Shown piece by piece: positions 52,895 to 62,891 of a stretch of DNA of 64,000 nt. Both the position numbers and the translations under genes were made by a program. Positions within the stretch are counted from its first letter, which is position 1. Each line of letters starts with the position of its first letter. The stretch is from Lysobacter_C viscosus. Lineage in GTDB: Bacteria > Pseudomonadota > Gammaproteobacteria > Xanthomonadales > Xanthomonadaceae. The stretch is from NCBI RefSeq assembly GCF_046600715.1, contig NZ_JBJMAV010000003.1, forward strand, positions 306,217-370,216, read 5' to 3'. The notes beneath the pieces were generated by a model that ran no database searches, was not told the origin of the DNA, and saw only the letters and a program-made list of their open reading frames with translations.

Positions 52895-53127
52895 TCCGGG
52901 GCGAGCGTCCCTGGGCAATGGGCGCCGTGCGTAACCGCCACGGGTAGGGGCGGCGGGCTTCCGCCCGGGAGGCACGGATACCCGGGCGCGAGCCCGCGGC
53001 GCGATCAGGGGCCGGGCGCAATCAGCGGCAACCCATCGCCTGGACGAGCGGATGCCGGGTTCGCGGGCTCTGTGGCACAATCGCGCCCCGGCAGCGTGTG
53101 CTTGCCGCACAGGCAGATTGGCCGTGC

Positions 53128-53203
53128 GGGTCGTTAGCTCAGTTGGTAGAGCATCGGACTTTTAATCCGCTGGTCGATGGTTCGAATCCATCACGACCCA
53201 CCA
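53128..53203 (+). tRNA. tRNA-Lys (anticodon TTT)
   Basis: A 76-nt tRNA with acceptor arms GGGTCGT and ACGACCC, discriminator A and encoded CCA. The D arm is TAGCTCAGTTGGTAGAGCA, the anticodon loop CTTTTAA and the T loop GGTTCGAATCC-like. The first anticodon-stem pair (T27-C43) is not Watson-Crick; all others are normal. The 233 bp before it contain no gene; an intrinsic terminator follows. Confidence 0.97.
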
Positions 53204-53230
53204 TGGCCACCCGCCGCCTGCCCAGCAGGA

Positions 53231-53254
53231 AAACCCCGCCGACGCGGGGTTTTG
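53231..53254 (+). terminator. Intrinsic terminator after tRNA-Lys
   Basis: AAACCCCGC (53231-53239) pairs with GCGGGGTTT (53244-53252) across a 4-nt loop and runs into TTTT. It lies 28 nt after the tRNA. Confidence 0.88.
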
Positions 53255-53316
53255 TCGCTCTGGCCGCCGAGCCTGCGCCCGCGGCTGCAATGCGCGCCCG
53301 CCACCGCAAAGGCCGG

Positions 53317-55131
<1,815 letters not shown>

Positions 55132-55230
55132 GGGTGCAAAGGGTAGCAAGCACCCGTCGCAGGCACTGCGGCCAGCCGCCCCCGGGAGCGTCGGAAAGTG
55201 CCGACAATCCGGGTCGGGGCTACCACAGAC

Positions 55231-55260
55231 AAAGAAAAACCCGCCGGGGCCGCGGCGGGT
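55231..55260 (-). terminator. Intrinsic terminator of dps
   Basis: On the minus strand a GC stem (arms 55253-55260 and 55239-55246, 6-nt loop) is followed by TTTTTCTTT. It lies about 22 nt past the dps stop. Confidence 0.85.
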
Positions 55261-55282
55261 CCTTCGATCAGGCCAAGGGGGT

Positions 55283-55912
55283 TTACTGGAGCAGTGAGCG
55301 CAGCATCCAGGCGTTCTTCTCATGGACCTGCAGGCGCTGGATGAGCAGGTCCTCGGTGGGATTGTCGTCAGCGTCGTCGGCCAGGTCGGCCACCTTGCGG
55401 GCGGTGCGGCATACCGCTTCGTTACCGACGGTGAGCTGGCGCACCATCTCGCGCCAATCGGCGGCGTCCGACAGGCCGGGCTCCTCGGGGATGGACGACA
55501 GTCGGGTGAACTCGGCATACGAACCCGGCGCGTTGAACCCCAGGGCGCGGATGCGCTCGGCGATCTCGTCCAGCGCGTTCCATTGTTCGGTGTACTGGTT
55601 CTCGAACATCACGTGCAGCGCGTTGAACATCGGGCCGGTGACGTTCCAGTGGAAGTTGTGGGTCTTCAGGTACAGCGTGTAGCTGTCGGCGAGGAAGCGC
55701 GACAGGCCTTCGGCGATCTTCTTGCGATCGGCGGTATTGATCCCGATATCGATGACCGGCGCGCTGGATGCCGGCGACGGCGAGGCAGCGGGAACGTTGG
55801 ATGGCTTTTGCCCGGCCTTGGGCTTGGAGCCCGAGGCCTTTTGCCCCGCCTTGGGTTTGGAACTCGACGCTTTTTGCCCGGCCTTGGGCTTGGAACTCTT
55901 GGTCTTGGCCAT
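55283..55912 (-). CDS. dps: Dps-family DNA-binding ferritin-like protein with lysine-rich N-terminal tail
   Basis: Dps dodecamers store iron and shield DNA during starvation and oxidative stress. The 209-residue product has the ferroxidase signature KTHNFHWNVTGPMFNALHVMFENQY and a second set of helices (EMVRQLTVGNEAVCRTARKV). In front of this is a 50-residue tail with three near-perfect repeats of SKPKAGQKAS, longer than in typical Dps. A basic tail of this kind usually binds DNA. GGGAGA precedes the ATG. The gene diverges from hrpA and ends in a terminator. Confidence 0.93.
   Translation of the reverse strand: MAKTKSSKPKAGQKASSSKPKAGQKASGSKPKAGQKPSNVPAASPSPASSAPVIDIGINTADRKKIAEGLSRFLADSYTLYLKTHNFHWNVTGPMFNALHVMFENQYTEQWNALDEIAERIRALGFNAPGSYAEFTRLSSIPEEPGLSDAADWREMVRQLTVGNEAVCRTARKVADLADDADDNPTEDLLIQRLQVHEKNAWMLRSLLQ
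55806..55897 (-). repeat. Triplicated 30-bp coding unit in the Dps tail
   Basis: Three tandem copies of about 30 bp encode the SKPKAGQKAS units. Copies differ at a few bases, so this is an old duplication or one kept by selection rather than a recent slippage event. Confidence 0.75.
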
Positions 55913-55942
55913 GAGGTTTCTCCCTTCGTTGGGGTTGCAGTG

Positions 55943-55971
55943 ACAATACGTGTCGCGGCGTACCGCGTGAA
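55943..55971 (-). promoter_or_regulatory. Candidate dps promoter
   Basis: Read on the minus strand, TTCACG (55966-55971), a 17-bp spacer and TATTGT (55943-55948) match the -35 and -10 consensus at four of six bases each. It lies 30 nt before the dps start. No OxyR site was recognised. Confidence 0.35.
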
Positions 55972-55997
55972 ATGGTTTGTTCTTCTCGATCCGATCA

Positions 55998-58900
55998 ATG
56001 AAGCCTATCGACCGCCCCGACAGCATGGCGTCAACAAAAGCCGCCCTGCGTGAGGGGCGCGGCGCGATCGACGGCGCCCTCAGCCGCGACCGCGGCCGCC
56101 TGCATTCATTGTGGTCACGTTGGAACGGGCGTCCCGAGGACACGGAGGCCCGCCGGGCGTTCACGGACCGGCTGTCGCAATCGGTCGCCCAGCGCGAGTC
56201 GCGCGCGGCCGCCCTGCCGCAGGCCCCGGTCGACCCGGGGCTGCCGATCGCCACCGAGGCCGACCGCATCGTCCAGCTCATCCGGGACCACCCGGTGGTG
56301 GTGATCGCGGGCGAGACGGGCTCGGGCAAGACCACGCAGATCCCCAAGCTGTGCCTGGCGGCCGGTCGCGGCGCGGCGGGGATGATCGGCTGCACCCAGC
56401 CCCGCCGGATCGCCGCGCGAGCGGTGGCGCGGCGCGTGGCCGAGGAGCTGCGCGTGCCACTGGGCGGCGCGGTCGGCTACCAGGTGCGCTTTACCGAGAA
56501 CGTCGGCGAACAGACCGCGGTGAAGTTCATGACCGACGGCATCCTGTTGGCGGAGATCGCCTCGGACCGCTGGCTGTCGCGCTACGACACCATCCTGATC
56601 GACGAGGCGCACGAACGCAGCCTCAACATCGACTTCCTGTTGGGCTACCTCAAGCAACTGCTGCAGCGCCGACGCGACCTCAAGGTGATCGTGACCTCGG
56701 CGACCATCGATACTGCGCGCTTTGCCGCCCATTTCGACGACGCGCCCGTGGTCACGGTCGAGGGCCGCGGCTATCCGGTGGAGGTCCGCTACCGCCCGCT
56801 GGAGGGGGACGGTGAGTCCGACGGCGAGCGCACCGTCAACCAGGCGATCGTGGCCGCGTGCGACGAGATCGCGCGGGAAGACCCGCGTGGTGACGTGCTG
56901 GTGTTCCTGCCCGGCGAGCGCGAGATCCGCGATGCCCACCAGGCCCTGGAGCGCCGCAAGTACCGCCACACCGAAGTGTTGCCGCTGTATGCGCGCCTGT
57001 CGGTGAGGGACCAGGATCGCGTCTTCAACCCGGGTCCACAGCGTCGCATCGTGCTGGCCACCAACGTCGCCGAAACGTCGTTGACGGTGCCGCGGATCCG
57101 CTACGTGGTCGATCCGGGACTGGCCCGGGTCAAGCGCTACAGCCCGCGCGCCAAGCTCGACCGGCTGCACATCGAACCGGTCAGCCAGGCCAGCGCAGAC
57201 CAGCGCAAGGGCCGCTGCGGCCGCATTTCCGAAGGCACGTGCTACCGGCTGTATGCGCAGGCCGACTTCGAGTCGCGGCCGCGCTACACCGACCCGGAAA
57301 TCCGCCGGGCCGCCCTTGCCGGGGTGATCCTGCGGATGTTGTCGCTCGGGCTGGGTTCGATCGAGGCGTTCCCGTTCCTGGAGCCTCCCGAGCCGCGTGC
57401 GGTGGCCGACGGCTGGCAGGAGCTGGCCGAACTGGGCGCGGTCGACCACGCCTCCGACCGCGACCGACGCGTTCTCACCCCGGTTGGCCGGGTCATGTCG
57501 CGGTTGCCGGTGGACGTGAAACTGGCACGCATGCTGGTCGCCGCGAACGCGTCGGGCTGCCTGCACGGGATGCTGGCGATCGCCTCGTTCCTGGGCATCC
57601 AGGATCCGCGCGAGCGGCCAGCCGACCAGCGCGCGGCGGCCGACAACGCGCATGCGCAGTTCGCCGATCCCAAGTCCGAGTTCGTGGGCATCCTCAAGTT
57701 GTGGGAGGCCTACCAGCTTGCGCACGAAGAGCTGACCCAGTCGAAGTTGCGCGGCTGGTGCGAAAAACACTTCCTGGGGTTCCTGCGGATGCGCGAATGG
57801 CGCGAGCTGCACCGCCAGCTGAAACTGCAGTGCGAGGAGCTGGGTTGGGACGTCGAGCGCGCGGCGGCCGTGGCGGCGGTCACTGGCGACGCCGCCCACC
57901 GGGCGGCGGGATCCGGCGAACCCGTGGCCGCCCGGGGGCGACGCAGGGGCGGCCGCGAGCGCCGTGCGCCGGGACCCGACCGCACGGGGCCCGATGCAGC
58001 GCCGCCTGCAGAGACGGGACCGCAGCGGTTCGACACCGGCCACTACGCCCGCCTCCACCGCGCGCTGCTCACCGGGTTGCCCACGCAGGTGGGGCATCGC
58101 GCCGACCGCGGGGTGTACGACGGGCCGCGCGGCCGCAAGTTCCAGCTGTTCCCCGGCTCGGCGCTGGCAAGGAAGCCACCACCGTGGGTGCTGGCGGCCA
58201 CGCTGCTGGATACCGAGCGGGTATGGGGGCTGACCAACGCGGCAATCGAGCCGGAATGGGCCATCGAGGCGCTGCCGCACCTGCTGGCCCGTCGCCACCA
58301 CGACCCGCGCTGGGCGCGGTCGCAGGGGCGCGTGGTCGGCAGCGAGCAGGTGTCGCTGTTCGGGCTGGTGCTGGCGCCCAAGCGCCCGGTGCACTACGGC
58401 GCGCTGTACCCGGAGGAGGCGCGGGCCATCTTCGTCCGCGAAGCGCTGGTCACCGGAGAGATCAACACGCGGGCGGCCTTCCTCTCGCGCAACCTTGCGG
58501 TGCTCGAACAGGCCCGGCAGGAGGAGGCCAAGCAGCGCCGCGTAGGACTGGTGGTGGATGAGGAATGGATGGCGCAGTGGTACCTCGACCGCCTGCCGCC
58601 GCACGTGCACAACGCCCACGCTTTGGACGCGTGGCTGGGGAAGCTCGATGCCGCCGCCCGGGCCGGGCTCGAGTGGTCGATGGACGAGTTGATGGTGGGC
58701 GACGAAAGTGACGCCTCCCGGTTCCCGGCGGTACTTGCGGTCGGCGACGCCCGGCTGGCGGTGGTCTACCGGTTCGAGCCCGGTGCCGCGGATGACGGCA
58801 TGACGGTTACCGTACCCCTGCACCTGCTGGGAGCGCTGGACCCGGCACAGGTGTCATGGCTGGCGCCGGGCTTCGTCGCCGAGCGGGCGGCCGCGCTGAT

Positions 58901-60119
58901 CCGCGCCCTGCCCAAGACGCTGCGGCGGAACTTCGTTCCCGCACCCGACTTCGCCCGAGCGTTCGCCGAAGCGCACCCCCGGTACGAGGCGGACGACTTC
59001 ACCGGTACGTTGTCCCGGTTCCTCGGGCGTGCCACCGGTGCCGGGGTATCCCGCGGCGACTTCGACGAGTCGGTGCTGGAACCGCACCTGCGGATGAACC
59101 TCCGGCTGCTGGACCGGGACGGCCGTGCAGTGCTGGCCGAGTCACGCGATATCGACGCGCTGAAGCGGCGGTTCGGCGCCGCCGCCGCCGAGGCGTTCGC
59201 CGAGCGGGCCGCCGATGGCCTTGCCCGCCAGGGGCTGGTGGCCTTCCCGGAGACGCCGGTGCCGCATTCGGTTCCGGGGGCAGGTGGGGTACCGGCGTGG
59301 CCGGCATTGCACGATGACGGCGACACGGTCTCCCTGCAGGTCCACGCGCAACGCGAGGTGGCCGACCTCGCCCACCCGGCCGGTGTGCGGCGCCTGCTGG
59401 TGCTGGCGTTGGCCGACCGCCTCCGCCAGGCGCGCAAGCAACTGCCGGTGTCGGCGCGAACGGCCTTGCAGTACGCCGCGCTTGAATCCCTGGGCGTCCG
59501 GCCGGCCCCCGCGCCCGCGGAAGGCGACCGGCTGCGCGCGGACCTTGTGCAGGGTGCATTCGACGCGCTCACCGCCGAAGGGCTCGATGACATCCGTGAC
59601 GCGGCTGCATTCGCGGCGCGCCGCGACGAAGTGGGCAAGGGTCTGTTCGGCGAGTCCATGGAACGGCTCAAGCTGGCCGAGTCGATCCTGGACGGCGTCG
59701 CCGAAGCCCGGGGATCTCTCGATTCCCCGCTGATGGGCTGGGCGAGCGGCAACCTGGATGACATGCGCGCGCACCTGGCCGCCCTGGCGCCTCCCGGATT
59801 CATCAGCACGACGCCCCAGCAGGCCCTGCGCGACTACCCGCGCTACCTGAAGGCACTGGCCCTGCGCGGCGAGCGCGCGCTGCGCGACCCGATACGCGAC
59901 CAGGCGCGGATGCTCGAGATCAAGCCCTTCGCCGATGCGCTGCGGGAAGCAGAGCGTCAGGGGGTGGCCGACCATCCGGACTGGAACGCGCTGCGCTGGG
60001 ACCTGGAGGAACTGCGGGTGTCGCTGTTCGCACAGGAGCTGGGCGCGCGCGGGGTGTCGCCCAAGAAGCTGGCCACGCGGCTGGCCGCCATCGGCCGCCG
60101 ACCCGCAGTGCCTACTTGA
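55998..60119 (+). CDS. hrpA: ATP-dependent RNA helicase HrpA
   Basis: The 1373-residue DEAH-box helicase has motif I GETGSGKTTQIPK (about 105-117), the DEAH motif DTILIDEAHERSLNIDFLL, SAT as VTSATIDTARFA and motif VI QRKGRCGRISEG. The HA2 and OB-fold domains and the large C-terminal DUF3418 region typical of HrpA follow. Around residues 625-670 there is an Ala/Gly/Arg/Pro-rich insertion that looks disordered. HrpA is reported to rescue stalled ribosomes in E. coli. Start choice is uncertain (TTG 55977, ATG 55998 or ATG 56025); none has a clear ribosome-binding site. Confidence 0.94.
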   Translation: MKPIDRPDSMASTKAALREGRGAIDGALSRDRGRLHSLWSRWNGRPEDTEARRAFTDRLSQSVAQRESRAAALPQAPVDPGLPIATEADRIVQLIRDHPVVVIAGETGSGKTTQIPKLCLAAGRGAAGMIGCTQPRRIAARAVARRVAEELRVPLGGAVGYQVRFTENVGEQTAVKFMTDGILLAEIASDRWLSRYDTILIDEAHERSLNIDFLLGYLKQLLQRRRDLKVIVTSATIDTARFAAHFDDAPVVTVEGRGYPVEVRYRPLEGDGESDGERTVNQAIVAACDEIAREDPRGDVLVFLPGEREIRDAHQALERRKYRHTEVLPLYARLSVRDQDRVFNPGPQRRIVLATNVAETSLTVPRIRYVVDPGLARVKRYSPRAKLDRLHIEPVSQASADQRKGRCGRISEGTCYRLYAQADFESRPRYTDPEIRRAALAGVILRMLSLGLGSIEAFPFLEPPEPRAVADGWQELAELGAVDHASDRDRRVLTPVGRVMSRLPVDVKLARMLVAANASGCLHGMLAIASFLGIQDPRERPADQRAAADNAHAQFADPKSEFVGILKLWEAYQLAHEELTQSKLRGWCEKHFLGFLRMREWRELHRQLKLQCEELGWDVERAAAVAAVTGDAAHRAAGSGEPVAARGRRRGGRERRAPGPDRTGPDAAPPAETGPQRFDTGHYARLHRALLTGLPTQVGHRADRGVYDGPRGRKFQLFPGSALARKPPPWVLAATLLDTERVWGLTNAAIEPEWAIEALPHLLARRHHDPRWARSQGRVVGSEQVSLFGLVLAPKRPVHYGALYPEEARAIFVREALVTGEINTRAAFLSRNLAVLEQARQEEAKQRRVGLVVDEEWMAQWYLDRLPPHVHNAHALDAWLGKLDAAARAGLEWSMDELMVGDESDASRFPAVLAVGDARLAVVYRFEPGAADDGMTVTVPLHLLGALDPAQVSWLAPGFVAERAAALIRALPKTLRRNFVPAPDFARAFAEAHPRYEADDFTGTLSRFLGRATGAGVSRGDFDESVLEPHLRMNLRLLDRDGRAVLAESRDIDALKRRFGAAAAEAFAERAADGLARQGLVAFPETPVPHSVPGAGGVPAWPALHDDGDTVSLQVHAQREVADLAHPAGVRRLLVLALADRLRQARKQLPVSARTALQYAALESLGVRPAPAPAEGDRLRADLVQGAFDALTAEGLDDIRDAAAFAARRDEVGKGLFGESMERLKLAESILDGVAEARGSLDSPLMGWASGNLDDMRAHLAALAPPGFISTTPQQALRDYPRYLKALALRGERALRDPIRDQARMLEIKPFADALREAERQGVADHPDWNALRWDLEELRVSLFAQELGARGVSPKKLATRLAAIGRRPAVPT

Positions 60120-60621
60120 TCCGCTTGACCTTGGCGCGCCGGTTGTAGCCGTCCACCGCCAGGTACCAGACGTTCCCGACCAGTGCCGGGGCAATGGTGA
60201 CGCCCGGGTCCTGAAGGCGGACCCCGGCCAGGCGTGCATCGTCGACCTGCTCCCAGACGTGGCCGTTGTCCAGCGTGTAGCTGCGGCCCTGGCCGAAGCC
60301 CCGGAACTCTCCGGCGATGCGCGCGACGATCGGTTCGGACGAGCCGAAATCGAGGAACCCGCGGTTGGCCTCCTTCACCTGCGCCCGCGCGGTTTCCGCG
60401 GCCTTCGCGGTTTCCGCATCCAGGGTGCGCCCCAGCCAGACATTCAGGCGTGCCAGCTGGTCGGCGGTCAGGCCATCCAGCCCGGCGGCGCGAAACTCCT
60501 CGGGGGTCATTTCCAGCTCGATCCGTCGCGGCGCGTCCTGCGCCAGCAAGGCGAAGGGCACGGCGGCCAGCACGAGCGAGAGGAAGAGCGGGCGAAGCAC
60601 GGGGGTGCGGTGTGGAAGCAT
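60112..60621 (-). CDS. Secreted protein of unknown function
   Basis: The 169-residue product has a signal peptide (LRPLFLSLVLAAVPFALLAQ, cleavage about residue 27), an acidic helical region (MTPEEFRAAGLDGLTADQLA, LNVWLGRTLDAETAKAAETA) and a beta-rich C-terminal domain (GRSYTLDNGHVWEQVDDARL, GNVWYLAVDGYNRRAKVKRI). Xanthomonads carry similar exported proteins of unknown role. AGAGGAA lies before ATG 60621. The 3' end overlaps the hrpA end by 8 nt, convergently. Confidence 0.8.
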   Translation of the reverse strand: MLPHRTPVLRPLFLSLVLAAVPFALLAQDAPRRIELEMTPEEFRAAGLDGLTADQLARLNVWLGRTLDAETAKAAETARAQVKEANRGFLDFGSSEPIVARIAGEFRGFGQGRSYTLDNGHVWEQVDDARLAGVRLQDPGVTIAPALVGNVWYLAVDGYNRRAKVKRIK

Positions 60622-60687
60622 GGCCTGTTCCTCTGGCGGGATGCTCGCTAGTGTAGTCGGGAAATTTTGCCTGCGACCCGCTCCACG

Positions 60688-62829
60688 ATGCACCCCGCGC
60701 CCCACTTCCCCGCAGCCGTGCTGGACCACCCGGCGGTGGCCGCGCTGTCGCCTGCCTGGCGGCAGGCGCTGCTTGCCGATGCGCCACCGCGAGGCGGCGC
60801 GGCGGTCGAGCCGGTCGAAGTGACGCTGGGCGTGCTGGACGCGCTGGCCCGGCTGGATGCCGACGCGGACACCGTGTTGGCGGCGTTGGTGCATGCCTCG
60901 CCGGGCCTGGTCGCCGCGCTGGGTGCCGAGTTCGCGGCCCGCTATCCCGCGGTCGTGGCGCTGCTGGATGGCCAGGCCGCGGCGGCACAGGTATGGGCGC
61001 TGCACGCCGAGCGCAGCGGCAGCGCGGGCAGCGAAGGCCTGCGCCGCCTGCTGCTGGCCATCGTCCGCGACCTGCGGGTCGTACCGATCCTGCTTGCCCG
61101 CCAGTTGGCGTGGATGAAGCAGGCCGGGACGTTGCCGGAGGCGCAACGGCGGGAGCTGGCCACGCTGACCCGCGATATCCATGCGCCGTTGGCCAACCGG
61201 CTGGGCATCTGGCAATTGAAGTGGGAGCTCGAGGACCAGGTTTTCCGGCATCTGGAGCCCGACACCTACCAGCGCATCGCGCGCCTGCTGGATGAAAAGC
61301 GTGGCGCCCGCGAGCGCTACATCGAGCACGTCACCCAGGTGCTGCGCGAGGCGATGGCCGCGCAGGGGATCGCCGCGGACGTGGCCGGGCGGCCCAAGCA
61401 CATCTACAGCATCTGGCGGAAGATGCAGCGCAAGGGCGCGCCCATCGGCGAGCTCTACGACCTGCGAGCGGTGCGGGTGCTGGTCCATGACGTCGCGTCG
61501 TGCTACGCCGCGCTGGGCGTGGTGCATGCCACCTGGGTGCCGGTCCCCAGCGAGTTCGACGACTACATCGCCCGGCCCAAGCCCAACGACTACCGGTCGC
61601 TGCACACCGCGGTGATCGGGCCGGAAGGCAAGACGCTCGAAGTGCAGATCCGCACCCACGACATGCACCGGCAGGCCGAGCTCGGCGTGGCCGCCCACTG
61701 GCGCTACAAGGAGGGCGGCCGCGGCGGCGATGCGGCATTCGACCGCAAGATTGCCTGGATGCGCCGGCTGCTGGAGGACGGCGGTGGCCGCGATGACGCC
61801 GCGCTGGCGGGGGAGCTCGATACCGAGCTGGTGGAAGACCGCATCTACGCGCTGACCCCCAAGGGAGAAGTGGTCGACCTGCCCGTCGGTTCCACGCCGC
61901 TGGATTTCGCCTACCGCGTGCATACCGAGGTGGGGCATCGTTGCCGGGGCGCCAAGGTCGACGGACGGATCGTGCCGCTGGACCATTGCCTGCGCACCGG
62001 CGACCGGGTCGAGATCATGACCGCCAAGACCGGTGAGCCCCGGCGTGACTGGCTGGTGGAGTCCAATGGCTTCCTGGCCAGCCCGCGCTCGCGCGAGAAG
62101 GTGCGCGCGTGGTTTCACCGGCTTGACCGCACCCGCAACGAAGCCGAAGGCCGCGAACTGCTGGACAAGGAACTGCGCCGTCTGGGCCTGCTGGGTGCCG
62201 ACCTGGCCCCGGCGCGTGAGCGCTTCCACCTGGCGGGCGACGGTGAGCTTTACGTGCAGGTCGCCCTGGGCGATCTCGGCCCCCACCAGGTGGCGCGCGC
62301 CCTGGCCGAACACCAGCGGGCGGCTGACGCGCCGGTCGAGCCCGCCCACCTGCCGGCCGAAGCGCGCAGGCCCGCCCGCGGGCGCCCAGGCGATTTCACC
62401 GTGCAGGGCGTGGGCAACCTGCTGGTGCAACTGGCGCGGTGTTGCCAGCCGCTGCCAGGCGAGCCGATCCTGGGCTACCTCACCCGCGGACGCGGCGTGA
62501 CCGTGCACCGGCCGGACTGCGGCGCCCTGCAGCGACTGCTTGCACGGCAGCCGCAGCGCGTGATCCCGGTGGAGTGGGGGCGCACGGGCAGTGGTTACGA
62601 CGTTGACGTGGAACTGGTCGCCCTCGACCGCAAGTGGTTGCTCAAGGAAGTGACCAACGCCATCGCCCAGGCCAACGCGCACGTCAACGCGATCCGTAGC
62701 GACCACCAGCGCAACGGGGCCAGGGTGCGACTCCGGCTGACCCTGCGGGTGAGCGACTACGGGCAGCTCTCGTCGTTGTTGGGCAAGCTGGCCTCGCTTC
62801 CCGGCGTGGAGCGGGCGGGGCGTCTCTAG
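60688..62829 (+). CDS. relA: GTP pyrophosphokinase RelA ((p)ppGpp synthetase I)
   Basis: RelA makes (p)ppGpp on starved ribosomes. The 713-residue product has an N-terminal pseudo-hydrolase domain in which the HD metal motif is replaced by VHASPGL, so it should be synthetase-only. The synthetase domain has GRPKHIYSIWRKMQRKGAPI, YDLRAVRVLV and RPKPNDYRSLHTAVIGPEGK. TGS (IYALTPKGEVVDLPVGSTPL), zinc-finger (LLVQLARCCQPLPGEPI, CGAL) and C-terminal ACT domains follow. ATG 60688 is used; TTG 60667 is an alternative. It diverges from the secreted protein gene. Confidence 0.95.
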   Translation: MHPAPHFPAAVLDHPAVAALSPAWRQALLADAPPRGGAAVEPVEVTLGVLDALARLDADADTVLAALVHASPGLVAALGAEFAARYPAVVALLDGQAAAAQVWALHAERSGSAGSEGLRRLLLAIVRDLRVVPILLARQLAWMKQAGTLPEAQRRELATLTRDIHAPLANRLGIWQLKWELEDQVFRHLEPDTYQRIARLLDEKRGARERYIEHVTQVLREAMAAQGIAADVAGRPKHIYSIWRKMQRKGAPIGELYDLRAVRVLVHDVASCYAALGVVHATWVPVPSEFDDYIARPKPNDYRSLHTAVIGPEGKTLEVQIRTHDMHRQAELGVAAHWRYKEGGRGGDAAFDRKIAWMRRLLEDGGGRDDAALAGELDTELVEDRIYALTPKGEVVDLPVGSTPLDFAYRVHTEVGHRCRGAKVDGRIVPLDHCLRTGDRVEIMTAKTGEPRRDWLVESNGFLASPRSREKVRAWFHRLDRTRNEAEGRELLDKELRRLGLLGADLAPARERFHLAGDGELYVQVALGDLGPHQVARALAEHQRAADAPVEPAHLPAEARRPARGRPGDFTVQGVGNLLVQLARCCQPLPGEPILGYLTRGRGVTVHRPDCGALQRLLARQPQRVIPVEWGRTGSGYDVDVELVALDRKWLLKEVTNAIAQANAHVNAIRSDHQRNGARVRLRLTLRVSDYGQLSSLLGKLASLPGVERAGRL

Positions 62830-62891
62830 ATCCCGCCCACGCTCGGCCGGATCACGCTCCAGCGGCGCCGCGCGTCTATCCTTTGCCGGCG

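Noticed and set aside
52895..53127. Small RNA or gene upstream of tRNA-Lys
   Set aside because: Only short GC-rich inverted repeats are seen (around 52945-53000). There is no promoter, terminator or conserved ORF to support a call.
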